62,356 bases of DNA from Pseudomonadota bacterium (GCA_021839245.1 JAKCBQ010000007.1:1-62356), one strand, 5' to 3'. Counted from the first letter of the stretch, positions 1 to 8,793 are shown. Program-made: numbers and translations. Notes: a model not told the origin generated them from the sequence alone.

Positions 1-453
1 TGTGGTGGTTGCGGTCAGCCGGCACACGAAAGGGACGGGCCCGTCGTGTTCCGCCGCAATCTGCATCGCCGCTCCGAAACGACCGCTGGCGACACGCCCG
101 GTGTGGAGATGCTCGAGGCGTTCACGCAGCCTCTCAAAGAGCTCACGGGCGCGGCCAGCGGGAGCGGCGGCGCCAAAATCGAGTCGTCCGCTCGCCGCCG
201 CCTCGGCCGTGAGAACGAAGGCCGGAACGAGCAGGATCTCCGCCGCGCTCTCGGCACAAGCGGAGGCCAGGCGTCCGCTCCTGTCGGGGAAGACCCGAAG
301 GGTCAGCAGGCGGCATGCGCCCTCTCCCACGAGCACGTCTGTGTCTTCACGGACGAACCCCACCTGGACCAAAAGCCCCGGGCCGATGGCGCCGAGCGTT
401 TCGCTCCCACAGCGGACCGCGGCCGCGCGCACGCGCTCGACGAGAAAAATCAT
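1..453 (-). CDS. dtd: D-aminoacyl-tRNA deacylase (Dtd)-like protein, 3' end cut by window edge
   Basis: The frame opens at an ATG (453) and stays open for 151 codons to the window edge, so the stop lies just outside. The start (MIFLVERV), the GPGLLVQVGF stretch, the TGRVASGRFGAAMQ stretch and the HDGPVPF end align along the whole length with Dtd, which removes D-amino acids from mischarged tRNA (about 145 residues). The catalytic SQFT motif (residues 77-80 in E. coli) reads PAFV here at the same numbering, and the usual GMRPSF reads SGRLDF. The cis-Pro motif GPVT is GPVP. The family assignment is firm from overall alignment, but catalytic function is doubtful; it may be a divergent paralogue. 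Confidence 0.75.
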   Translation of the reverse strand, partial: MIFLVERVRAAAVRCGSETLGAIGPGLLVQVGFVREDTDVLVGEGACRLLTLRVFPDRSGRLASACAESAAEILLVPAFVLTAEAAASGRLDFGAAAPAGRARELFERLRERLEHLHTGRVASGRFGAAMQIAAEHDGPVPFVCRLTATTT

Positions 454-484
454 GAGCACCCTCCGCGGCCGCAGATAACCTTTT

Positions 485-499
485 GAGGATAACATCCTC
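485..499. promoter_or_regulatory. Perfect inverted repeat upstream of dtd-like gene
   Basis: GAGGAT-AAC-ATCCTC forms perfect 6-bp arms 31 bp upstream of the dtd-like start and about 170 bp before the divergent transporter gene. It could be an operator or a small hairpin. No regulator can be named. The rest of 454-668 shows no gene. Confidence 0.25.
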
Positions 500-668
500 A
501 CCCGAAGCGCAATCCCAACGCTTTCACGTTCCTCCGCAACGCCGCAGCGTCGTCGCCGATCCCACCCCGACAGCTTGACGGGGGAGCCTCCGTCCGATCC
601 CTGAGTGCCACGAAGGCCGCCCGAGCCTCTCGTACAATGGGCTTTTCCGAACCCTCGTCCGAGCTCCG

Positions 669-1664
669 ATGGCGACCCCGGATCCCCCTTCGCCCTCGCG
701 CGGTCGGCTCGTACTCGCTTTCGCCGTTGCCTACCTGATCTGGGGGACGACCTACGCCGCCATCCGGATCGGCGTCCTTGCCTGGCCACCTTTTCTCTTC
801 GTCGGTCTGCGCTTCACCCTCGCGGGCATCGTCCTTCTCGGTTTTGCCCGCTTGCGCGGCGAGAGACTCCTCCTGCCGCGCGCCTCGTGGCCTCCGATCC
901 TGATCTTGGCCGTGCTCCTCATCGCCGTCTCGAACGGCTTGGCCTCGTGGAGCGAGGTCAGTGTCCCGTCGGACGAAACGGCGCTTCTCGGCGCGACGAC
1001 CGCACTGTGGATCACCGGTCTTGGGGCGCTCGGACCGCACGGAACCCGCCTCAAACGTCGAGGCATTGTGGCTCTGCTTCTGGGTCTCGTCGGCTCTGTC
1101 CTCTTGCTTGCGCCACGGAACGGGTGGCACGCCGCACCGCTCGCCGGCTACGTTGCGATCATGCTTTCGAATCTCACCTGGGCGGCGGGAGTCCTTTACG
1201 GGCGCCGCCCTCGGGCGACCGCCCTTCCTCTGCTCACCGGAGCCGGCTGGCAGATGCTCATGGGAGGCGCTCTCCTCCTCGTGGCCGGATGGGCTCTCGG
1301 GGAAAACCATACGTTTTCCTGGTCGCTTCCGGGATTTCTCACCATGCTCTATCTTGCGCTGGCGGCCTCCACCCTCACCTACACCGCCTATCTCTGGCTG
1401 GTCCCCCGGGTCAGCCCCCTCGCGCTCGGGAGTGTCAACTACATCAATCCCCTGGTCGCCGTGGTCTGCGGCTGGTGGCTTCTCGGCGAACGGCTCGATG
1501 GGCTTGAGATCGTGGGCGGTGCCGTCGTGCTTCTCTCCGTTGTGCTCGCCATCCCGAACCAACGAAAATCCCGGCAAGGACCACAGCCGCCCACGCCCGG
1601 CCCCTCTCCCCTGACGGGGGAGGCCGTTCTTGGAACGTCCATCTTGGGAGAGGGCGGGCCCTGA
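669..1664 (+). CDS. EamA/DMT-family inner-membrane transporter
   Basis: A 331-residue drug/metabolite transporter-type permease with about ten hydrophobic helices in two EamA repeats. The first starts around residues 10-40 with the characteristic YLIWGTTYAAIR, and the second around 160-290 contains NYINPLVAVVCGWWLLGE. This resembles the YedA/RhaT branch, which exports or imports small metabolites; the substrate cannot be read from sequence. The ATG at 669 fits the family's N-terminus. A TACAAT hexamer at 633-638 could be its -10 box, but no -35 is clear. The last ~25 residues (Pro/Gly/Ser-rich) lie in a DNA inverted repeat and are probably not part of the fold. Confidence 0.85.
   Translation: MATPDPPSPSRGRLVLAFAVAYLIWGTTYAAIRIGVLAWPPFLFVGLRFTLAGIVLLGFARLRGERLLLPRASWPPILILAVLLIAVSNGLASWSEVSVPSDETALLGATTALWITGLGALGPHGTRLKRRGIVALLLGLVGSVLLLAPRNGWHAAPLAGYVAIMLSNLTWAAGVLYGRRPRATALPLLTGAGWQMLMGGALLLVAGWALGENHTFSWSLPGFLTMLYLALAASTLTYTAYLWLVPRVSPLALGSVNYINPLVAVVCGWWLLGERLDGLEIVGGAVVLLSVVLAIPNQRKSRQGPQPPTPGPSPLTGEAVLGTSILGEGGP
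1602..1654. terminator. Stem-loop at the convergent 3' ends of transporter and glycosyltransferase
   Basis: CCCTCTCCC (1602-1610) pairs with GGGAGAGGG (1646-1654), with further partial pairing outside and a small GGAACGTCC palindrome in the loop. It sits just before the convergent stop codons and inside the transporter's coding frame. There is no T-run, so it may be an interspersed palindromic repeat used as a bidirectional terminator. Confidence 0.4.
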
Positions 1665-1670
1665 AGCGGC

Positions 1671-3287
1671 TCAATCCGTGTCGAAGCGATCGAGCCAGCT
1701 GCGTGGTGGAGGGGACGGAGTCGTCGGTGCCGACATCCCTACGGCCGGTGGCAGGATCTCATAGAGAGTCAAGCCTCCCTGAGCCGGGATGGTAAACAGA
1801 GGACGAAACCACGGGGATTGCGGCGCGGGGACAAGTTCAAGAGATGAGGGTGGATGATTCGCCGCCGGGAGCAGGGCATCGGGAACGAGCAGATAGGTTC
1901 CGGCGGCAAAGCGTTTCTCGTGAAGATCCCGGTAGAGGGCACGGGCCGAGCGCACCCACGGGAAGGGTCCGCCCGTGATCGGCTCGAGCTCGTAGACCGT
2001 GGGCGGCTGGGGCCAGGTGTAACTCACAAGCCGCCCCGGGTGGGCTTGGATCCAGGCGCGAACCCGCGGAAGACCGCGGAAGGTCTCGGGTGTCGGCACC
2101 ACAAGCCACGGGCGAGTGAGCCCGCTCAAAACGAAGACGAAGACGAGAGCGATCAGGGTGAGGACCACCACCGAAAGTCCCCGAAAGACGCGGTCCACGA
2201 ATGTGGAAATCCGCCCCGGAAGCTCGCTCAGGGAAAGAAGAGCCAGGGCGGCCAGCGCCGGTGCCGCCGGGAGGAGGTATTTGCTCTGCTTGGAGACGGC
2301 GAGCGAAAAGAAGACGATCGTCCAAAGTGCCCAGACTCCAAGAATCCTCCACGCCGGCTCACGGCGATGACGCCAGAGGAGAAAAAACGCCCAGGGGAGA
2401 AGGAGGGACCAGGGAGCAAAGTCACCCCAGATCGTGTGCGTATAAAAGAGGGCCCCGTGGAAGTGGTCGATCCCCTGTGTGTAGCGGGTGAAATTCTGGT
2501 AGACGAACGTCGCCCGGTCGAACGCCCAGCCGACCTTCAGGCCGCAGGCCACCGCCCAGAGAGCGAGGGGTGTGAGCGCAAGAATCACCCCCCGAAAGGG
2601 GCGAAGGGGGGCGAGTTCGCTCCAAAGTGCCCGCCACCACGCCGGAGACCAGGGGCGAAATGAGCCCATATCGCCGAGGAGATCGAGACCCATCGCCGGC
2701 AGTGTGATCGCGAGACCCACCGGCCCCTTGGCCAGGGTGGCCACCGCCGTCCCCGCCCACAGCTCCCAGGGGAACCCGTGCACCGAGCCTCGACGCAGGC
2801 GCACATACCCCGTGTAGGCGACGAGCACTCCGAGCGAGAGCCAGCTGTCGGTGTGCGCGAGAAAAAAATTGTAGAGAGCGATCGGAAGCGCCCCGAGAAC
2901 GACGGGGAAAAGGGTGATGAAGCGCTCTGGAAGAGCAAGACTCCGGGACAAACGTCGGGCGAAAAACAGCCAGAGAAAGTAGGCGGCCATACCGGGAACG
3001 CGAACCGCGGCCACCAACGGGAGGCCCGTCGTGCGTGCGAGAGCGGCAAGCCAGTAGTAGAGCGGCGGGTACTCGACGTAGGGAACCCCGTTGATCGTGG
3101 GGACGAGAAAATTTCCACGCGCGAACATCTCGCGCACGATCTCGGCGAAACGCGGCTCAGTTGCAGGAATCGGCCCGTAACCAAAAAGCCCGATCGCCCA
3201 GGCGAGCGCGAAGAGGACGAGCGCCGCGTCGACGAAGCGGCGGAGACGACGGTCGGCTTCGGTGGGAGTCGCGTCGGACACGTGCAA
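1671..3287 (-). CDS. ArnT/GT-83-like membrane glycosyltransferase (PMT superfamily)
   Basis: A 538-residue polytopic membrane protein. Its first periplasmic loop holds the family's metal/catalytic signature in the form ATEPRFAEIVREMFARG, followed by NGVPYVEYPPLYYWL, as in ArnT and related undecaprenyl-phosphate-sugar-dependent glycosyltransferases. About twelve hydrophobic segments follow, with a soluble C-terminal part of ~100 residues. Such enzymes transfer a sugar from a lipid carrier to lipid A or another envelope acceptor on the periplasmic face. No arn genes or glycan cluster lies nearby, so donor and acceptor are unknown. The ATG at 3287 is supported by the short cytoplasmic lead before the first helix. 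Confidence 0.8.
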   Translation of the reverse strand: MHVSDATPTEADRRLRRFVDAALVLFALAWAIGLFGYGPIPATEPRFAEIVREMFARGNFLVPTINGVPYVEYPPLYYWLAALARTTGLPLVAAVRVPGMAAYFLWLFFARRLSRSLALPERFITLFPVVLGALPIALYNFFLAHTDSWLSLGVLVAYTGYVRLRRGSVHGFPWELWAGTAVATLAKGPVGLAITLPAMGLDLLGDMGSFRPWSPAWWRALWSELAPLRPFRGVILALTPLALWAVACGLKVGWAFDRATFVYQNFTRYTQGIDHFHGALFYTHTIWGDFAPWSLLLPWAFFLLWRHRREPAWRILGVWALWTIVFFSLAVSKQSKYLLPAAPALAALALLSLSELPGRISTFVDRVFRGLSVVVLTLIALVFVFVLSGLTRPWLVVPTPETFRGLPRVRAWIQAHPGRLVSYTWPQPPTVYELEPITGGPFPWVRSARALYRDLHEKRFAAGTYLLVPDALLPAANHPPSSLELVPAPQSPWFRPLFTIPAQGGLTLYEILPPAVGMSAPTTPSPPPRSWLDRFDTD

Positions 3288-3348
3288 GGACGAGGAAAGC
3301 GGCCTTTCAGGATAACCGAGCCGCCTCCCGTGGAGCTATGCTGCATCC

Positions 3349-4206
3349 ATGGTCAACTACCGCCACCGCCACCACGCCGGCTCGGCGCACGATCTCGTCA
3401 AACATCTGGTGCTCGTGACCTTGCTCCGGCGCCTCAACGAACGGACGTCGCCCTGGTGCTTTCTCGACACGCACGCCGGCGAAGGCTGGTACGAGCTCGC
3501 GGGTTCGGAGACAAGCGAAGCCGAAGAGGGCATCGGGTGCTTTCTGGCCCGCGAACGGGCGATCCGTCACCCGCTCCTCCACACATTTGCGGAACTGCTA
3601 CGCGCCTTCGCCGGTCCGGGAAATCCGCCCGCACGCTATCCGGGATCGCCGGCGTTGGCCGCGCTCCTCGCACGCCCCTCCGACCGATTGGTCCTCGTGG
3701 ATACGACCGTTACGCCGCGACTGCCGTTTCCCGCCCCAGCGGGTGGTGCGCGCGTACACGTCCACCGGCGCGACGGCTTCGAGGCCCTCGAAGGCCTCCT
3801 CCCACCGGCCGAGGGCCGCGGTCTTGTCCTCGTCGACCCGCCCTACGAGAAGCGCGACGAAAGCTCCCGCCTCGCCGACGGTCTGGCCCGTGCCGTCCGT
3901 CGTTTCCCCGCGGGCCGATTCCTGGCTTGGTATCCGCTGAGCCCCCGCGTCGTCCCGCCGCGTCTCCGCGGCGGGACGGAGGCGGCCGAGATCCTGCATC
4001 TCGAGGCTGTCTGGGACGCCCGCGCCGCGGTGCGAGGCACCGGCCTGATCATCGTGCGTCCGAGCGAGGAGTGCCGCGGGGCGCTTCTCGAGGCCTGTCA
4101 AGAACTCCTCACCCTTCTCGGGCGGCCCGCCCACCTCACGGTGCGTTTCGAGGGGGGCGGCACGGAACGTCGCGCGCACGCCCACCGACACCCGGGGACA
4201 CGGTGA
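3349..4206 (+). CDS. rlmJ: 23S rRNA (adenine-2030-N6)-methyltransferase RlmJ
   Basis: A 285-residue class I SAM methyltransferase. The N-terminus MVNYRHRHHAGSAHDLVKH is the RlmJ signature, followed by the SAM-binding LDTHAGEGWYEL (about residues 38-50) and the N6-adenine catalytic motif DPPYE preceded by LVLV (about 160-168). RlmJ methylates A2030 of 23S rRNA before 50S assembly. Length matches the E. coli enzyme (280). It starts at ATG 3349, 61 bp from the divergent glycosyltransferase, and its stop overlaps the next gene by GTGA. Confidence 0.93.
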   Translation: MVNYRHRHHAGSAHDLVKHLVLVTLLRRLNERTSPWCFLDTHAGEGWYELAGSETSEAEEGIGCFLARERAIRHPLLHTFAELLRAFAGPGNPPARYPGSPALAALLARPSDRLVLVDTTVTPRLPFPAPAGGARVHVHRRDGFEALEGLLPPAEGRGLVLVDPPYEKRDESSRLADGLARAVRRFPAGRFLAWYPLSPRVVPPRLRGGTEAAEILHLEAVWDARAAVRGTGLIIVRPSEECRGALLEACQELLTLLGRPAHLTVRFEGGGTERRAHAHRHPGTR

Positions 4207-4598
4207 TCGATCGTGCGGCCGTCCTTCTCGTGCTCGCGGTGCACCTTGCCATCATCGTTTTCAATGTGGCCGGGCTCATCCTCATCCCGTTGGGCGCAAG
4301 GCGCGGCTGGCGGTTCGTCCGGCGACGGGACCTCCGGCTCCTCCACCTGCTCTCCCTCACGGTGGTTGCGCTCCAAGCGGTCCTCGGTCGCGCGTGTTTC
4401 CTCACGATCCTTCAATCGCGGCTCGAGGGACGCGTGGGCCGCACGCCGCCTCTTCTGGCACATTGGATCGACCGGGTGATCTATTGGCCTCTACCGCTCG
4501 CGTTTTTCACCGTTCTTTACGTGGCCGTGTGGATTTACGTCCTCGCGCTCTGGCGCTTCGTGCCGCCGAGGAGGTCGGGCGCAAAGGGCTCTCCTTGA
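4203..4598 (+). CDS. DUF2784 family membrane protein
   Basis: A 131-residue protein starting at GTG 4203 in a GTGA overlap with rlmJ. Four hydrophobic helices are visible. The loop WRFVRRRDLRLLHL, then LGRACFLTILQSRLEG, then AHWIDRVIYW matches the DUF2784 pattern (normally CPLTxLE...LR...FIEH). Function of the family is unknown; it is an inner-membrane protein. Its last 92 bp overlap, tail to tail, the end of the oncoming E1 dehydrogenase gene. Confidence 0.75.
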   Translation: MIDRAAVLLVLAVHLAIIVFNVAGLILIPLGARRGWRFVRRRDLRLLHLLSLTVVALQAVLGRACFLTILQSRLEGRVGRTPPLLAHWIDRVIYWPLPLAFFTVLYVAVWIYVLALWRFVPPRRSGAKGSP

Positions 4599-6876
4599 GC
4601 AGCCGGCGGAGCGTCCGCTCAATGTCCTCTTCGCGCACGAGGACATGGTCGGCGGCGGGGCCGAGCGGAATGTAGACATCCTCTCCCGTGAGCCTCTCCT
4701 TCGGCCCCTTGTAACCGGCCTCGTCAAGGAGCGTGAAGATCTCTTCAGCCACGCCGCCTGTCCGCCGCCCCTCGTCGACAACGAGAACCGCTGCACGGCC
4801 CGCACTCTCGCGCACCAGCACCTCGGCGTTGAGGGGCTTGAGCCAAAGGAGATCGACGATGCGGATGGCCGGGGCTCCCGCCCGGCGCAGACGTTCGGCG
4901 GCGCGCAGCGTGAAGTACGTTCCGTTGCCGTAGGTGAAGACGACGAGCGACGCATGGTCCGGCCCGTAGACCCGCGGGCTTCCCACGGCCTGGGCCTCCC
5001 CGGGGGTGGGGTAGGCAGCGAGCCAGCCGCCGTCCCTTTCCTCGTAGAGATCCTTCGTCATGTAAAGCGCAATGGGTTCGAGGAAGACCGCTACACGTCC
5101 GTCGACCCGCGCGAGAGCGAACAGGGTGCGGAGGACACGCACCGCATCGTCCCCACGTCCGGCGGTCGCCACAACGAGACCCGGAATGTCGCGCAGCGCG
5201 GCGATGGAGTTGTCGTTGTGGAAATGCCCGCCGAAACCCTTTTGATAGGCCAGCCCCGGAAGGCGGAGAACAAAACCATTGCGGAACTTCCCCGCGGAAA
5301 AATACTGCAAAGAACAGGCTTCCCCGCGGATCTGGTCGCAGGCGTTGTGAAAATAGGCGAGGTATTGGATCTCGGGAACCGGCAGGAGGCCGAGATGGGC
5401 GGCTCCCTGGGCAAGTCCGAGGATGGTCGTCTCGTCCAGGAGGGTGTTGAAGACACGTGCGGGCCCGAAACGGGCATGCAGTCCTGCGGTCACGGTGTAG
5501 ACCCCACCCTTGCGGGCCACATCCTCACCGAAGGCCAGGGCTTCGGGGTGCTGGGCCAAGAGATCAAACAGAGCCGCGTTGATCTGCCGCGCAAGATGAC
5601 GGGGCGGTTGCTTCTCGGGAAGAGCCGCCTCTCCGCCGAAGACTTCCACCCGCCTCTCGGGGGCGGCCACCCGCGTCGCCTCGCGCATCACTTCCTCCGC
5701 GTGGTAAGGTGCGAGAGGCGCAATCACCTCCGCGGCCGAGGCCAGTTTCGGCCGCCCGAGAACGTCTTCCGCGCAGGTCTCGATCTCGCGGCGAATCGCC
5801 TCGTAACGATCGAGAAGCCACGCCGGATCGACCGCCCCGAGGGCGCAGGCGCGCGCCGCGCCGACGAGAAGAGGATCGCGCTGCTCGTCCGCTTCGATGT
5901 CCGCCAGGCCACGGTAATCGGTCTCGGTATCGGTCCCGGCATGACCGAGGAGCCGTACGACCCGAAGACGGAGGAAGACCGGCCTGCGACTGCTCCGACA
6001 GAGATCGAGCGCACGGCGGCTCGCCTCATAGGCGGCGACGGGGTCGAGTCCGTCGGCCTCCACGTAGGCGGTCGCGGGGCGAGCGCTCATCCCCGCCCGC
6101 ACCCAGTCCTGCGGGGTCGGGACCGAGATGCCGTAGCCGTTGTCCTCGCAAACCCAGAGCACCGGGCAGGGGAGCCCCTGATACGCCGTCCAAGAGGCCG
6201 CGTTGATCGCCGTCTGGGCGCTCGCGTGGTTGACGCTCGCGTCGCCGAAACTCACCATCACGACCGCATCGGGCGCCCCTCCCGCAACACCGACCCGGTA
6301 CGCGTGCGCGAGGAGAGCGGCGGTTCCGAAGCCCTTCGGTAGATGGCTGGCGATCGTGCTCGTCTGCGGAGGCACACCGAGCTCCGCACTCCCCCAGACC
6401 TTGTGCCGACCCCCACTCACGGGGTCCTCGGAGCTCGCGACCAGTCCCAGAAGCACTTCCCGCACGAGGTCGATCCCCGGCTTCTTGCGCGCCCGCTCGA
6501 ACATGAGGGCCCCGCTCCGGTAGTGGAGGAACACCCGGTCGTCCAGTCGCAGCAGGCGCCCCAGCACCGCGTTGCCCTCGTGTCCCGCGCCCCCGATGGT
6601 GTAGTAGCCGACCTGGCGGAGGCGGAGCTCGCGGGCCACGTAGTCGAGTCGACGTGCGCGCATCTGGGACTCGAGAATCTCACGCAAGGCCCCGGCGGTG
6701 AGTGTCCCCTCGTCCCCGACGAGCGCCTCCTCGCTCAAGAGCGGTCGGCCGGGTGACGGCCACGAGCGCACCGTCTCGGTGAACAGGCTGTCGACCACCC
6801 GGTGGCGGTGGAGAAGACGTGTTGCGCTCTTGAGCAGGGCGGCCGCGGGCCGCGGCGAATCAGAAGGCACTGACAC
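4507..6876 (-). CDS. Thiamine-diphosphate 2-oxoacid dehydrogenase E1, alpha and beta fused
   Basis: A 789-residue single-chain E1. The N-terminal half (about 60-420) is the alpha-type domain, with GGAGHEGNAV, and a ThDP/Mg motif running from GDASVNHASAQ to CEDNGYGIS. The C-terminal half (about 425-760) is the transketolase-like beta domain, with FGEDVARKGGVY, and ends in a transketolase C-domain (VLVVDEGRRTGGVAEEI). Such enzymes decarboxylate a branched-chain or related 2-oxoacid and load the acyl group on a lipoyl E2. No E2 or E3 is in the window. It overlaps gcdH by 17 bp, so they form an operon. The last ~30 residues are Arg/Ser-rich and lie in the overlap with DUF2784, which suggests a drifted stop codon. 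The substrate is unproven. Confidence 0.85.
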   Translation of the reverse strand: MSVPSDSPRPAAALLKSATRLLHRHRVVDSLFTETVRSWPSPGRPLLSEEALVGDEGTLTAGALREILESQMRARRLDYVARELRLRQVGYYTIGGAGHEGNAVLGRLLRLDDRVFLHYRSGALMFERARKKPGIDLVREVLLGLVASSEDPVSGGRHKVWGSAELGVPPQTSTIASHLPKGFGTAALLAHAYRVGVAGGAPDAVVMVSFGDASVNHASAQTAINAASWTAYQGLPCPVLWVCEDNGYGISVPTPQDWVRAGMSARPATAYVEADGLDPVAAYEASRRALDLCRSSRRPVFLRLRVVRLLGHAGTDTETDYRGLADIEADEQRDPLLVGAARACALGAVDPAWLLDRYEAIRREIETCAEDVLGRPKLASAAEVIAPLAPYHAEEVMREATRVAAPERRVEVFGGEAALPEKQPPRHLARQINAALFDLLAQHPEALAFGEDVARKGGVYTVTAGLHARFGPARVFNTLLDETTILGLAQGAAHLGLLPVPEIQYLAYFHNACDQIRGEACSLQYFSAGKFRNGFVLRLPGLAYQKGFGGHFHNDNSIAALRDIPGLVVATAGRGDDAVRVLRTLFALARVDGRVAVFLEPIALYMTKDLYEERDGGWLAAYPTPGEAQAVGSPRVYGPDHASLVVFTYGNGTYFTLRAAERLRRAGAPAIRIVDLLWLKPLNAEVLVRESAGRAAVLVVDEGRRTGGVAEEIFTLLDEAGYKGPKERLTGEDVYIPLGPAADHVLVREEDIERTLRRLLKESPLRPTSSAARSARARGRKSTRPRKER

Positions 6877-8044
6877 CGGTAATCTCGCGACCGACGGCGA
6901 GCTCGTGGATCGTCTCCGTCCCCTCGTAGGTGATCACCGACTCGAGATTGAGGCTGTGACGGATCGGCGGGAACTCAAGCGTGATCCCCGCCCCGCCGAG
7001 AAGATCCCGGGCGTCACGCGCTATCTCGAGGGCGCTGCGCACGTTGTTCCATTTGGCAAGAGACACCTGCGCGGGGCGGAGTGTCCCCGCCCGCTTGAGA
7101 ACACCCAGACGGTGGGCAAGGAGCTGCGCGGTCGCGAGCCCCCGGACCATACGCGCGAGGCGTTGCTGGACGATCTGTTTTTCGGCAAGCGCTCCACCAA
7201 AGAGCCGTCGCTCTGCGGTGTAGGTGCGCGCCGTCTCGAGACACGCCCGAGCCGCTCCACAGGCCCCCCATGCAATGCCGTAACGCGCCTGGGTGAGGCA
7301 GCTCAAGGGCGCCTTGAGACCCCGCGCCTCGGGAAGCCGTTGGCGTTCGGGCACGCGAACCCCGTCGAGATAGAGTGCCGAAGTGACCGAGGCTCGTAGC
7401 GAGGCCTTGTGTTCGATATCGGTGGCTGCAAAGCCCGCCGTTCCCTTCTCCACGAGAAACCCGAGGACGCCCTCCTCGGCCTGCGCCCAGACGACCGCCA
7501 CATCGGCGATCGATCCGTTCGTGATCCACATCTTGGCCCCGTCCAGGATCCAGTCGCCGCCGCTGCGCCGGGCCCGCGTGCGCATGGCAGCGGGGTCCGA
7601 TCCTCCGTGGGGTTCGGTGAGTCCGAAGCAACCGAGAGCTTCGGCACGCGCCAAGCGCGGAAGCCAGGTTTTCTTCTGCTCTTCGCTGCCGAAGGCGTGG
7701 ATCGGATACATCACGAGGCTCGATTGCACAGAGACAAAGCTCCTGAGTCCGCTGTCGGCGCGCTCGAATTCTTCACACACAAGCCCGTAGGCGACGGGGC
7801 CGAGGCCCGGGCAGCCGTAGCCTTCGAGACTCGTCCCGAGGACGCCGAGGGCTCCGATCTCCGGCACGATCTCGCGGGGGAAGCGCCCCTCCTCGAATGC
7901 GGCCGGGACGAGCGGGAGCGCACGTTCGTCGACGAAGCGGGCCACCGTGGACCGCACCAGTTCTTCCTCAGGCGAGAGTGTCGTGAGGAGATCAAGAAAA
8001 TCTTCCGGCGTAGGCATAGCGGTTTTGTCCCGAAGAACGGGCAT
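6860..8044 (-). CDS. gcdH: Glutaryl-CoA dehydrogenase-type acyl-CoA dehydrogenase
   Basis: A 394-residue flavoprotein. GcdH-type features are GLRSFVSVQSSLVMYPI (with the Arg that binds the distal carboxylate), CFGLTEPHGGSDP (FAD/substrate), ARYGIAWGACGAA, and the catalytic Glu in TYEGTETIHELAVGRE near the C-terminus. The known reaction is oxidative decarboxylation of glutaryl-CoA to crotonyl-CoA in lysine/tryptophan breakdown, with electrons passed to ETF. It is the first gene of an operon with the fused E1. A lysine-derived 2-oxoadipate to glutaryl-CoA to crotonyl-CoA route is an attractive inference but not shown. Confidence 0.85.
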   Translation of the reverse strand: MPVLRDKTAMPTPEDFLDLLTTLSPEEELVRSTVARFVDERALPLVPAAFEEGRFPREIVPEIGALGVLGTSLEGYGCPGLGPVAYGLVCEEFERADSGLRSFVSVQSSLVMYPIHAFGSEEQKKTWLPRLARAEALGCFGLTEPHGGSDPAAMRTRARRSGGDWILDGAKMWITNGSIADVAVVWAQAEEGVLGFLVEKGTAGFAATDIEHKASLRASVTSALYLDGVRVPERQRLPEARGLKAPLSCLTQARYGIAWGACGAARACLETARTYTAERRLFGGALAEKQIVQQRLARMVRGLATAQLLAHRLGVLKRAGTLRPAQVSLAKWNNVRSALEIARDARDLLGGAGITLEFPPIRHSLNLESVITYEGTETIHELAVGREITGVSAF

Positions 8045-8107
8045 GCGCCCGGAGGGTGTGACTTGTGGGGGGACGCCCCCCGGAACGATGGGCCGGGAGG
8101 CGCGGAC

Positions 8108-8590
8108 TCAGAACGGTTGGACGCGCGCCACTCCGTCCTGGCTAATCAGGACTTCCACCTGCTCGCCCAAGCGCCAGTTGGTGCGGCCGACCTGCTGGGT
8201 GACGGCGATAAGACGGCCGTTGTTGAGGCGAACGGTGAGCTGTACGCCGTTCGCGGCGCCCACACCGCTTCCGATGGCATGGCCAGCCAGGGCCCCAAGA
8301 ACGATCCCGCCGACCGTGGCGAGAGCCCGCCCGTTACCCGACCCGAAGCTGTTGCCCGCAATCCCTCCGGCCACGGCTCCGACGGCGGTTCCCGCCTCAC
8401 CGGAGCTGATTCCGCCCCGCGCGGTCCCGCCCTTGATCTTGACGAAATGGACGGCGACGAGTGTCCCGAGTTCGACACGCTGGAGACTGCGTGTCTCGTT
8501 GCGATAATAGGACGAACCGCCGAGGTTGCTGGCGCAGCCCGACAGAGCGAGGAACCCTGCGCAAACCAAGAGCACAGAGAGCTTCTTCAT
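8108..8590 (-). CDS. SlyB/Pcp-type glycine-zipper outer-membrane lipoprotein
   Basis: A 160-residue lipoprotein. The signal peptide MKKLSVLLVCAGFLALSGC ends in a lipobox with Cys19. The middle (about 60-115) is a Gly/Ala-rich zipper with repeated GxxxG, such as AVGAVAGGIAGNSFGSG, typical of the 2TM glycine-zipper family. The C-terminus is a small beta domain. SlyB-like proteins sit in the outer membrane and protect envelope integrity. ATG 8590 gives the canonical signal peptide; upstream in-frame starts do not. Confidence 0.85.
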   Translation of the reverse strand: MKKLSVLLVCAGFLALSGCASNLGGSSYYRNETRSLQRVELGTLVAVHFVKIKGGTARGGISSGEAGTAVGAVAGGIAGNSFGSGNGRALATVGGIVLGALAGHAIGSGVGAANGVQLTVRLNNGRLIAVTQQVGRTNWRLGEQVEVLISQDGVARVQPF

Positions 8591-8793
8591 CGTTAGAGAA
8601 CCTCCAAAACGACCAGATCGGGCGAATCCGCGCCCCTTGGGCGGTCGCCCGTCCGTGTAACATTCTAACGCCGGAACGATCTCCAGGAGGACACCACACA
8701 TCGAAGCCGGCGCGGCGGCGAGAAGAGACTTTCATATCACTGTCACATTTAGGAAAGAAGATTGTCGCACTCCTGTCGCCTTGTGGGTATCCC

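Noticed and set aside
2778..4205. Long plus-strand frame covering the end of the glycosyltransferase and all of rlmJ
   Set aside because: Only its last part (from 4203) is a real protein; the rest is Arg/Pro-rich shadow coding over two well-supported genes.
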